DNA of 64,000 bases from Acidilobaceae archaeon (GTDB taxonomy: Archaea > Thermoproteota > Thermoprotei_A > Sulfolobales > Acidilobaceae), in NCBI GenBank assembly GCA_027046245.1, contig JALTZJ010000019.1, positions 1 through 64,000 on the forward strand, given 5' to 3'. The notes below the pieces were generated by a model. That model was not told where the DNA came from. It did not search any database and saw only the letters and a list, made by a program, of their open reading frames with translations. The translations under genes were made by a program, and so were the position numbers. How positions within the stretch are numbered: position 1 is the first letter of the stretch; the number at the start of each line of letters is the position of its first letter. Below are positions 25,396 to 32,706 of the stretch, piece by piece.

Positions 25396-26610
25396 TTACC
25401 AGCGCTTGAACCTGTATCCCGCTTCCTCTAGCTCAGCCATTACCTTCTCTAGGGCCTCTCTGCTGGGCGCCTCCATTACTATGCTCACCTTGGCGTGCCA
25501 GGGGGGTATCGCGGGGTCTGTTCTATCATGGATAACGTCTACTACGTTGCACTTGTGCCGGGCTATTATGTCTAGGATCTTCCTGAGCTCTCCGGGCCTG
25601 TCGGGTATGAAGCCCGTTATCCTGGCTAGCCTCCCCTCCCTTACTAGGCCCTTTAGTATGACTTTCTCTAGGCTCGTCAAATCCACGTTGCCACCGCTTA
25701 TCAGGGCCACTACCCTCTTGCCTTCTAGTCCCTTGACTCCTTGGAGGAGGGCTGCAACGCTGGCTGCTCCGGCTCCCTCTGCTAGTACCTTGCCGCGCTC
25801 TAGTAGCAGGTACATTGCCCTTGCTATCTCGTCTTCGTCCACCACTACTATATCGTCTACTAGTTCGCTGACTAGCTTGAAAGTGAGGTCTCCAGGCTTT
25901 TTCACTACGAGGCCGTCTGCGAGGCTGAAGGCTACTCCAACGCTGACAGGCCTACCTGCCTTCAGGCTTTCAAGCATCTTGGGCGCTGCTCTAGGCTCTA
26001 CTCCTATTACCTTGACTCCGGGTCTCCTCTGCTTTAGTACTGCTGCTACGCCGCTTATCAGGCCGCCGCCTCCTATGGGGACTATGATTGCGTCTAGGTC
26101 TCCCAGTTGCTCTAGCACTTCGAGACCTATTGTGGCGTTGCCGGCTATAACCTCCTCGTCGTTGAACGGGTGCACCAGCGGGTATCCCTTCTCCTTTGAT
26201 ATGCTCTCTGCCATCCTGAGCGCCTCGTCTACTACTTCCCCGTGTAGTACTACCTTGGCGCCGTAGCCTAGGGTTGCGTTTACCTTGGCTGGCGGAGCGT
26301 TCTCTGGCATTACTATAATAGCTTCTACTCCGTGGGCTCTAGCCGCGTATGCTACGCCCTGCGCGTGGTTCCCGGCGCTTGCTGCTACTACGCCTCTATA
26401 GCCTCTCTTCTTCAATAAGTAGACCTTGTATAGTGCCCCTCGAGCCTTGAAGCTGCCCGTCTTCTGGAGGCTTTCAAGCTTCAAGTATACCCTTGAGCCT
26501 GTGAGCCTCGATATAGTAGCACTTCTATCAAGGGGGGTCTCGTGGGCGTGCTCCATTATGATCCTGCGGGCTTCAAGGGCTAGCGATTCTATCCGGGCGG
26601 GCGACGTCAA
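25396..26610 (-). CDS. ilvA: Threonine ammonia-lyase
   Basis: A PLP enzyme that deaminates threonine to 2-oxobutanoate through an enamine/imine, feeding isoleucine synthesis. The PLP lysine is in TGSFKARGA (Lys55), the phosphate-binding loop is VPIGGGGLISG, and a C-terminal ACT-like domain (about residues 325-404, starting LARITGFIPDRPG) suggests allosteric control by an amino acid. At 404 residues it is the short biosynthetic/catabolic type. The TTG start is 10 bases after GGGGTGA, which includes the ridA stop codon, so it is coupled to ridA. LysC and Asd near the left edge feed the threonine it uses. Confidence 0.92.
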   Translation of the reverse strand: MTSPARIESLALEARRIIMEHAHETPLDRSATISRLTGSRVYLKLESLQKTGSFKARGALYKVYLLKKRGYRGVVAASAGNHAQGVAYAARAHGVEAIIVMPENAPPAKVNATLGYGAKVVLHGEVVDEALRMAESISKEKGYPLVHPFNDEEVIAGNATIGLEVLEQLGDLDAIIVPIGGGGLISGVAAVLKQRRPGVKVIGVEPRAAPKMLESLKAGRPVSVGVAFSLADGLVVKKPGDLTFKLVSELVDDIVVVDEDEIARAMYLLLERGKVLAEGAGAASVAALLQGVKGLEGKRVVALISGGNVDLTSLEKVILKGLVREGRLARITGFIPDRPGELRKILDIIARHKCNVVDVIHDRTDPAIPPWHAKVSIVMEAPSREALEKVMAELEEAGYRFKRW

Positions 26611-26620
26611 AGCCCTTCAG

Positions 26621-27055
26621 TCACCCCTTACAGGCGTAGGCTACCGCCTCTACCTCGACATCGACTCCTAGGGGTAGGGCTGCGACCTGGACGACGGCCC
26701 TGGCAGGGTATGCTGGTCCCGGGAAGAACTCCTGGTAGACCTCATTGAATTCCTTAAAACGCGATATATCAGTAAGGTACACCGTGACCTTAACGACATC
26801 CCCGGGGCCCAGGCCTGCCGCTTCAAGTATAGCCATCACGTTCTGAAGGGCCCTCCTCGCCCTCTCCTTGAAGCCCCCCTCCACTACGCGGCCTGTAGCG
26901 GGATCCAGGGGGATCTGGCCTGACACGAATACCAGGCAACCTGCTTTAACGGCTTGGCTATAAGGGCCTACGGGCTGGGGGGCGGAGTCGCTTCTGACAG
27001 GTTCAACCTGCACGGTGAGTCTCGCCCTCCAAATATTGTTATCGCGGCGATCCAT
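26621..27055 (-). CDS. ridA: RidA family enamine/imine deaminase
   Basis: RidA hydrolyses reactive 2-iminobutyrate and 2-aminoacrylate that are released by threonine/serine dehydratase. PVGPYSQAVKAG, FVSGQIPLDP, and YPARAVVQVAALP with the substrate-binding Arg mark the family. The frame opens at 27055, but the typical N-terminus (VEPVRSDSAPQPVGPYS) and an AT-rich element around 27038 favour the GTG at 27013, giving 130 residues. The gene is directly before ilvA, which makes its substrate, so this is a natural producer-detoxifier operon. Confidence 0.92.
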   Translation of the reverse strand: MDRRDNNIWRARLTVQVEPVRSDSAPQPVGPYSQAVKAGCLVFVSGQIPLDPATGRVVEGGFKERARRALQNVMAILEAAGLGPGDVVKVTVYLTDISRFKEFNEVYQEFFPGPAYPARAVVQVAALPLGVDVEVEAVAYACKG

Positions 27056-27151
27056 GGACTTAACACGTGGAAGACTCGGCGACGATAACTTTAGGCAACG
27101 CTAATTTCACTCCGGGACACCCACTAGATTCATTCTTGGGGCGCTGCTGCT

Positions 27152-27748
27152 ATGGCGGGCGGAGAGGCTCGCGGCCGCCGCAAGGATTATGAGGACGAGT
27201 ATTCACGTCTGTGGGACACTAGTGGAATGCTGGGTTGGCTAGCGTTGACCATGGGCGGCAACCCCTTGGTACCCTTCGTGCCCACCAGGCGCGAGAACCT
27301 GGACACCATATTCGAGGTGCTTGATCTCAAAGAGGGTGATGTGTTCTACGATCTCGGCTGTGGAGACGGGAGGGTAGTGATAGAGGCGGCGAAGCGGTAC
27401 CCGATTAAGCGTGCTGTGTGCGTCGAGACCCGGGGTGACCTCCTGGAGGAGGCACGTAGGAACGCGGAGAAGGCGGGGGTCCAGGATAAAGTGGTCTTCG
27501 TGCAGGGCGACTTCTTCAAGGTTCCTATAAGTGATGCCACCGCAGTCTACATGTACCTCTTGACTAGCGTGAATGAAGCGTTGAAGCCCAAGCTTGAGAA
27601 GGAGCTGAGGCCCGGCACCCGGGTAGTAACCCTGGACTTCCCGATTACCGGCTGGAAGCCTGTGAAGGTGGTTGAGACCACCGGGGTATGGCAGCGCAAG
27701 GTCTACCTGTATATTGTGGGGGTGAGTGACAAGCAGGGGGGAGAGTGA
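27152..27748 (+). CDS. Class I methyltransferase resembling archaeal protein lysine methyltransferase aKMT
   Basis: A SAM-binding fold with motif I YDLGCGDGRVV (about residues 66-76), acidic motif CVETRGD, and YLLTSVNEALKPKLEKEL followed by PGTRVV. These stretches closely recall aKMT of Sulfolobus, which methylates many cellular protein lysines, and eukaryotic FAM173-type enzymes. The opening FVPTRRENL matches the aKMT N-terminus; about 40 extra residues precede it here. The substrate assignment is by family only. It is followed by ppa after 33 bases. Confidence 0.8.
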   Translation: MAGGEARGRRKDYEDEYSRLWDTSGMLGWLALTMGGNPLVPFVPTRRENLDTIFEVLDLKEGDVFYDLGCGDGRVVIEAAKRYPIKRAVCVETRGDLLEEARRNAEKAGVQDKVVFVQGDFFKVPISDATAVYMYLLTSVNEALKPKLEKELRPGTRVVTLDFPITGWKPVKVVETTGVWQRKVYLYIVGVSDKQGGE

Positions 27749-27781
27749 ATCTTTAAGTCCCGGCAGCCGGGCCCCATATCC

Positions 27782-28339
27782 TTGGAGGTGCTTCCAGTCG
27801 TGGCCGGCTGCCTCGACAAGGTGGGGCCCGGCGGTAAGGCCCCGGAGATAGTGAACGTAGTTATCGAGATCCCCATGAATAGCAGCGTTAAATATGAGTT
27901 CGACAAGGACGCCTGCATGGTTAAAGTGGACCGCTTCCTCTACACCAGCATGGTCTACCCGTTCAACTACGGCTTCATACCGGGAACACTAGAGGAGGAC
28001 GGGGACCCCGTAGACGTGCTAGTCATCAGCAGGGAGCCAGTAGCGCCGGGGAGCATCATAGAGGCGGTACCCATAGGCCTCCTAGAGATGGAGGACGAGG
28101 AAGGGCCCGACAGCAAGGTAATAGCGGTTCCGAAGCCTAAGCTAGATCCATACTACAAGGAGTGGAAGGACGTGGACAGCATCCCAGAAGCCTTAAAGGA
28201 TAGGATAAAGCATTTCTTCGAGCACTACAAGGAGCTGGAGCCGGGTAAGTGGGTTAAGGTAACAGGGTGGAAAGGGGCCGAGGCGGCTAGGGAGAGGATA
28301 AAGGCTGCTATTGAGAGGGCGAGGAAGAAGGAGTCTTGA
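27782..28339 (+). CDS. ppa: Inorganic pyrophosphatase, family I
   Basis: Hydrolyses pyrophosphate in the cytosol and so drives biosynthesis. Typical elements are [20 protein letters not shown] and the metal-binding [11 protein letters not shown]. The C-terminal region has [17 protein letters not shown]. The frame starts at TTG 27782. A GTG at 27800 lies 10 bases after GGAGGTG and is the likelier start (179 residues). CTTTAAG at about 27750-27756 could be the TATA box. The last 4 bases overlap the next gene (TTGA), so it heads a two-gene unit. Confidence 0.93.
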   Translation: MEVLPVVAGCLDKVGPGGKAPEIVNVVIEIPMNSSVKYEFDKDACMVKVDRFLYTSMVYPFNYGFIPGTLEEDGDPVDVLVISREPVAPGSIIEAVPIGLLEMEDEEGPDSKVIAVPKPKLDPYYKEWKDVDSIPEALKDRIKHFFEHYKELEPGKWVKVTGWKGAEAARERIKAAIERARKKES

Positions 28340-28989
28340 CTACGAGCCCAGCAATAATCGCCCCCCTACTCCTACTACTAACGCTAGCCCCTGTGCTAGC
28401 GATGGCAGCTGATGCACAAGAGAGCTACGTTTATGTAGCCGAGTACGGTGTCTACACTAGGGAGGGGGTGCCGCTAGGCGCAGGCAGAATAGTATACCCC
28501 TTAGGCGGCCAGCCAGCTCCCGTATACGTGGCTGGCACGCCCGTAGACCCGAGGAGCGTGGCAGCTTTAATAGACACAATAGTGGAGGGCCGCTACGACC
28601 CCGTCGAGCCCGTCCCCAACCTTAAACCATTATTCCCCGTAGTGGCCTACAACGTGGAGGACTCCACCCTACCCGCGATATGCAGCCTAGAGGAGACTCC
28701 GGTGACGGGAGTAGAAACCATGACGCTGGGGGGAGGAGCCGCTAGAGGCAATGCCTGGATAGCGCCGGGAACAGGGGTCCCCGTGGCTGGCTCCCTAGTG
28801 GGTGAGACCAGGGGAGGAGCCCTCTTCAGGGTAGACTTCTACCTAAGCCAGGCACCCGACGTGGTATGCGGCGTAGAGGGCTCGCCCCTAGCGGCTAGCC
28901 TCATAGGAGTAGCAAGCGGAGTGATACTGCTAGGAGGAGTAGGAGTACTAGGATCTAGGCTCCTAAGAGGAAACCTAGCCCGCCTCTAA
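28336..28989 (+). CDS. Exported membrane-anchored protein, unknown function
   Basis: 217 residues. An N-terminal hydrophobic segment (about residues 4-24, [15 protein letters not shown]) looks like a signal peptide. A C-terminal helix (about 190-212, [18 protein letters not shown]) ends in a short basic tail, so the middle part would be outside the cell. Three cysteines lie in the middle ([14 protein letters not shown]). No family is recognised. The TTG start overlaps the ppa stop (TTGA), so it is probably co-translated with it, though a functional link is not obvious. Confidence 0.7.
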   Translation: MTTSPAIIAPLLLLLTLAPVLAMAADAQESYVYVAEYGVYTREGVPLGAGRIVYPLGGQPAPVYVAGTPVDPRSVAALIDTIVEGRYDPVEPVPNLKPLFPVVAYNVEDSTLPAICSLEETPVTGVETMTLGGGAARGNAWIAPGTGVPVAGSLVGETRGGALFRVDFYLSQAPDVVCGVEGSPLAASLIGVASGVILLGGVGVLGSRLLRGNLARL

Positions 28990-29046
28990 ACCTGTATCAT
29001 CACGGGGGAACTCTCTAGAGGGAGGATTGTAGGTATAGGCTCCCTT

Positions 29047-29391
29047 TTAGAGGCCTATTATACTTTCATGGGCAGCGAACCACCACTCCCTGGGCAGGAC
29101 GGCGTCCTCTACGGGTCTGAGGAGCCTGACTGCTAGTCTACGGTACTTCTCTATCCTCACATAGGGGAGGGCGTTGATTCTGAGCAGCCTCTCTACTTCT
29201 TCTAGTTTTTCGAGGGTGCTCCTTCTCAGGTAGCCGCTATAGAAGTCGTCGCTCAGGTCCTCTAGGATCCTAGCGGCGAGTCTTAGGATCGATGCTTTTG
29301 TGGGATCGCGTTCCTGTCTAGCCAGTTTCCTATAGTGCTGTGCCTCCTCGGAGAGAAGGATCCAGAGGGGGGCTCCTCCTCTACGCACCAC
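29047..29391 (-). CDS. Small helical protein, unknown function
   Basis: 114 residues, mostly predicted helical and Arg/Leu/Glu-rich, with no membrane segment. The stretch LSDDFYSGYLRRS followed by YVRIEKYRRLA slightly recalls the helical domain of archaeal GINS subunits, but it is too weak to name it. It converges with the exported-protein gene across 57 bases. It stands alone on its strand, with amrS starting about 1.3 kb upstream. Confidence 0.6.
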   Translation of the reverse strand: MVRRGGAPLWILLSEEAQHYRKLARQERDPTKASILRLAARILEDLSDDFYSGYLRRSTLEKLEEVERLLRINALPYVRIEKYRRLAVRLLRPVEDAVLPREWWFAAHESIIGL

Positions 29392-29477
29392 TGCCTCCCC
29401 ACCGCTTAGTTAGATGCTTTGCTTGGGGGAGGGGGTGGGATGGCCGGTATTAACCTGGGAGCACCGTAACTCTTCTG

Positions 29478-29565
29478 GGCTAGGGGCTGTGAGGAGGCTA
29501 GCTCACAAGAGCGTTGAGCGGTACCGGGAGCCGCCGTGACTTGGGCGAGCAGCTCCGAGCCCCCC
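29478..29565 (+). ncRNA. Candidate structured RNA after a TATA box
   Basis: A 190-base gap holds GGTATTAACC (29447-29455) and, about 27 bases later, a region that folds well. GGGGCT (29483-29488) pairs with AGCCCC (29558-29563) as an outer stem. GTGAG (29489-29493) pairs with CTCAC (29502-29506), and GGAGC (29527-29531) with GCTCC (29552-29556). A pyrimidine-rich stretch follows the outer stem. It contains a tRNA D-arm-like TAGCTCACAAGAGCG but no T-arm, so it is not a tRNA. Inference from pairing and promoter spacing only; low confidence. Confidence 0.25.
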
Positions 29566-29581
29566 TCTCTCCTCGGCTTCT

Positions 29582-30703
29582 TCATCTGTAGAATACTGGG
29601 AGGGGTAGGTTGTAGCCTCGGGGTCTGTAGGTTCCTTTAATGTTGAGCTTGTAGCCGCACTTGGGGCAGCGGTTGTCCTTGGTGAGCCTCCACTCTACTA
29701 TCGCGAAGCCGTACCTCCTTATCACTAGGTAGCCGCAGTTGGGGCAGTAGGTGTTCTCCTTGGGGTGGCCCCATACGTTGCCTATGTAGACGTGCTTTAG
29801 GCCCTCCTCCTCTGCTATCCTGGCTAGCCTCTCCAGGGTCTCCACGGGCGTTGGGGGTAGGTGCCGCATCTTATAGTCCGGGTGGAAGCGTAGCAGGTGG
29901 AATGGGGTCTCGGGGCCTAGGTTCTCCACTATCCAGCGGGCCATCCTCCTAACGTATTCCGGCTTGTCTCCTACCTGGGGCACTACGAGGTTCGTGACCT
30001 CTATCCACCAGCCCTTCTCCTTCATAGCTAGCATCGTCTCGTAGATCGGCTCGGGGTCGGGGACTAGCATCCACCGCTTGTAGAACTCTGGGTCTCCTCC
30101 TCCCTTGAAGTCTACTGTGGCGGCATCCATGAGGTTTCCTAGCTCGTCCACGGCCTCCGGCGTCATGTAGCCATTGGTCACCATCGTGTTGAAGAGCCCC
30201 TTCTTCTTAGCCTCCCTGGCGGTGTCGTACATGAGCTCGAAGAATATCGTGGGCTCATTATACGTGTATGTAAGCCCGTCAGCGCCGTTCCGGACAGCTA
30301 CATCGACTATCTCCTCGGGCGTCATCAGCTTGCCGTATAGCCCTCTCTCGAGGCGGGACTGACTAATCTCGAAGTTCTGGCAGAACTGGCAGAAGAAGTT
30401 GCACCCAACAGTACTTATACTCATCACCATACTGCCGGGCTCGTAGTGGAGGAGAGGCTTCTTTTCTATCGGGTCTAGAGCTGCAGCGCTCACCAGGCCA
30501 TAGACCAGGGTGTAGAGCCTGCCTCCCACGTTCTTCCTGACACCGCAAACACCGTAGCGGCCCGGGGCTATGTCGCAGCGTCTATGACAGAGGTCGCAGC
30601 GTACCCAGCCCTCGCCCCTCTCCGGTAGGGGCCTCCAGAGCATTGCTTCCCTGACGTGCGGCCTCTTCAACAGCTCGGTATCCATTCTAAGCGTGCCGGG
30701 CAA
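29582..30703 (-). CDS. amrS: AmmeMemoRadiSam system radical SAM enzyme
   Basis: A radical SAM protein of the PflA-activase-like group. The iron-sulfur motif CNFFCQFC is preceded by the family's N-terminal CDLCHRRCDIAPGRYGVCGV and followed by TYNEPTIFFE. The C-terminus has two CxxC pairs (CPNCGY and CPKCGY), a zinc ribbon. It is linked by family with the Memo and AMMECR1 proteins, which are not in the window. The reaction is unknown. The TTG at 30703 lies 25 bases after AAATATTTTT, which fits a leaderless start; an ATG at 30685 is an alternative. Confidence 0.9.
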   Translation of the reverse strand: MPGTLRMDTELLKRPHVREAMLWRPLPERGEGWVRCDLCHRRCDIAPGRYGVCGVRKNVGGRLYTLVYGLVSAAALDPIEKKPLLHYEPGSMVMSISTVGCNFFCQFCQNFEISQSRLERGLYGKLMTPEEIVDVAVRNGADGLTYTYNEPTIFFELMYDTAREAKKKGLFNTMVTNGYMTPEAVDELGNLMDAATVDFKGGGDPEFYKRWMLVPDPEPIYETMLAMKEKGWWIEVTNLVVPQVGDKPEYVRRMARWIVENLGPETPFHLLRFHPDYKMRHLPPTPVETLERLARIAEEEGLKHVYIGNVWGHPKENTYCPNCGYLVIRRYGFAIVEWRLTKDNRCPKCGYKLNIKGTYRPRGYNLPLPVFYR

Positions 30704-30772
30704 GGCCGCCTGCCACCCCCTACAAAAATATTTTCCATTCCCTGTGGTTAAAGTGGTTGGCTCCCCGGCTTT

Positions 30773-31678
30773 CTAGGCTCCGAATATCTCTTGTATGCCG
30801 AATATGCGGCCTAGCACGTCGCCGAAGATATACGCTGCAGCTGCTGTGCCGAAGAGCACTGCTAGGTTCTCCATGACTTCTCTCCTGAAGTTACTCTCGT
30901 TGATCACGGCGCTGTAGAAAGTGAAGCCTACGACTAGAACCACTGCTAAGGCAACGCTAACAGCGAACGCAAGGATATTGCTGTGAGTGGCGAAGTACGG
31001 CAGCGCTAAAACTATGACGGCGAATATGTATGCTATGCCCGTCGCTAGGGCACTAGTCACCGGGTTCTCGTTACCCTCATGCTTGGCCTGGAGGTACGCA
31101 GCTGCAGCCATGCTTATCGCAGCACTAAGTCCCACTATTAGACCCGCGATACCGGCTACTAGCGTTGTCGTGGTTGCGCCTAGGAAGCCCGCGTGGACCC
31201 CAGTTATCTCGACTATAGCATCGGCTAGGCCCAGAGCTATGAAGCCCATGTACCTGACGATCCCCTCATTCAGCCTCGATAGTAGGCTCTTCTCGTGAGT
31301 CTCCTCGTCTGCAATAATCTCCTCCAGCCTCCTCCTAGCGTCGCCGCTCAGCCTAGGCAGAAACCTCTTATAAGACTCTATTACCTCCTTCTCATGCATC
31401 TCGAGCAGCTTAATCGTGAATGTTAGGCCGAAGAGCATCCTAGATATCCTAATGAGCCTCAGCTTCCAACCAGGCACAGCAGCCTTACACTCTTCCCCGA
31501 CAACACTCTTCCAGAACTCGTAGTGTCGCAGCTCCTGCTCAGCCATCTCCTCTAGAATCCTTTTGAAGTCCCCCCTCTCCTTCTCAGCAAGATACCTGTA
31601 TATAAGGTAATCAGTGTACTCGTCCACACAGAAAGCTCTCGCCTCACTCCTAGCAGCCTCTTCAAGCCTAGACTCCAC
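30773..31678 (-). CDS. Rubrerythrin-like/VIT1 membrane fusion, iron or manganese transporter
   Basis: Residues about 1-135 are a ferritin-like helical bundle with EEMAEQELRHYEFW and ADEETHEKSLLSRL, which supply di-iron-type Glu and His ligands. Residues about 140-301 are the VIT1/CCC1 transporter domain with five membrane helices (GLADAIVEITGVHAG, GATTTTLVAGIAGLIVGLSAAISMAAAAYL). Similar fusions such as MbfA export iron and protect against peroxide. The GTG start is followed by a clear N-terminal helix. Unlike the neighbours downstream it has normal GC content. No partner gene is obvious. Confidence 0.88.
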   Translation of the reverse strand: MESRLEEAARSEARAFCVDEYTDYLIYRYLAEKERGDFKRILEEMAEQELRHYEFWKSVVGEECKAAVPGWKLRLIRISRMLFGLTFTIKLLEMHEKEVIESYKRFLPRLSGDARRRLEEIIADEETHEKSLLSRLNEGIVRYMGFIALGLADAIVEITGVHAGFLGATTTTLVAGIAGLIVGLSAAISMAAAAYLQAKHEGNENPVTSALATGIAYIFAVIVLALPYFATHSNILAFAVSVALAVVLVVGFTFYSAVINESNFRREVMENLAVLFGTAAAAYIFGDVLGRIFGIQEIFGA

Positions 31679-31956
31679 AGCATCAACACCCCCTATGACC
31701 GACGAAAGATAAACCTAATAGAGTTCAGATGCTCCCACCACTATACCCTACCTCAACCTACTATGTAGAACCCGTGATAATAAAGTGCGGCAGGTCAGCC
31801 TTCTTAACAAGTACTACCTCACTATCCATGATTTACGCTACTATGATACTAAGCACTGTCTTAAATTAAACTACAAGAATAATTAATTAACTAAAAATAT
31901 TCTATCTAATACATATTACATCGCATTATTATATTAAATAAAATTAAAAATGTATA
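31679..31956. other. AT-rich intergenic stretch at the end of the surface-protein cluster
   Basis: A 278-base gap with no gene seen. Bases from about 31850 on are almost wholly A and T, in contrast to the rest of the window. The 31730-31850 part contains the region upstream of the ferritin/VIT gene. It may hold the terminator of the exported protein gene through its T-tracts, but no single element stands out. Confidence 0.4.
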
Positions 31957-32706
31957 TTACCTATTATACTCGCTATACTTAATCTTCACATATATAGCTG
32001 ATACTCCATTATCAACAGGTATCATTAAAGTATGATCGCCTTTGCAGCCACTTGGCACAGTAATTTTTAATATCTTACCATTATAATCTATAATTTTTGC
32101 TCTTGGAAGATTATCACATGTTATAATTATGCCATAATCAGATATATCATATTTTTTATTGTTTAACTCTATTTCTATTGTTCCTCCTTTTAAATTAACA
32201 TCATACACTTCTTTTGCTATGTAAGCCGCTACCGGACCCATCAAAGGTATATTATCGCTATAAGCACCTACTCCCTTGATAACTACGCTTATTATCGTCT
32301 CTCCTGGAGCATAGTATCCTTCATTTATTTTTACCCATACCTGCACAAGATTATTACTTGCTCGATTCACGCCTATAACTTTTAGTTCCCTAACTAGTCC
32401 TTCGCTATCCTTTAACAGCACAGTTACATCATCCTTAGTAATTTTTATTTCTTTTCCATCAGTTCTTTCGACGAAGAGGGGAAATCTAAGACTAAGCTCC
32501 GGCAAATAGAGATAAGGAGGGAATATAGCTTTTATAGGCCCTTTATTCTCGGGAATATCAATATATTTATTTCCACCATTATCTTCAACATCACTGTTTT
32601 CTTTTAAAAAAGAGCCTAGAGTAGTATTTAATGCTAGAATTACTATGGCTCCTACTATAACTGTAAGCAGGGTAACTGCGGCAATCCTTTTGATCTGAAT
32701 GCTCAC
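31957..32706 (-). CDS. Exported protein linked to the giant surface proteins
   Basis: 249 residues: a basic N-terminus, one membrane segment (about residues 8-30, AVTLLTVIVGAIVILAL), then an extracellular domain of about 210 residues rich in beta-type Ile/Val/Tyr/Lys, with a single pair of cysteines (TCDNLP, SGCKGDH) that could form a disulfide. No family is recognised. The gene is clearly more AT-rich than average, with AAA, ATA and TTA codons. Its GTG start overlaps the stop of the 1640-residue gene (GTGA), so the two are co-translated. It may help anchor or assemble the large proteins, an inference from position. Confidence 0.75.
   Translation of the reverse strand: MSIQIKRIAAVTLLTVIVGAIVILALNTTLGSFLKENSDVEDNGGNKYIDIPENKGPIKAIFPPYLYLPELSLRFPLFVERTDGKEIKITKDDVTVLLKDSEGLVRELKVIGVNRASNNLVQVWVKINEGYYAPGETIISVVIKGVGAYSDNIPLMGPVAAYIAKEVYDVNLKGGTIEIELNNKKYDISDYGIIITCDNLPRAKIIDYNGKILKITVPSGCKGDHTLMIPVDNGVSAIYVKIKYSEYNR

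Noticed and set aside
25406-26266. A 286-codon plus-strand open frame
   Set aside because: Antisense shadow of ilvA in this GC-rich DNA; low-complexity composition.
29497-29511. tRNA-like D-arm (TAGCTCACAAGAGCG) in an intergenic region
   Set aside because: No T-arm (GTTCGAATC-type) and no 7-bp acceptor stem follow, so it is not called a tRNA.
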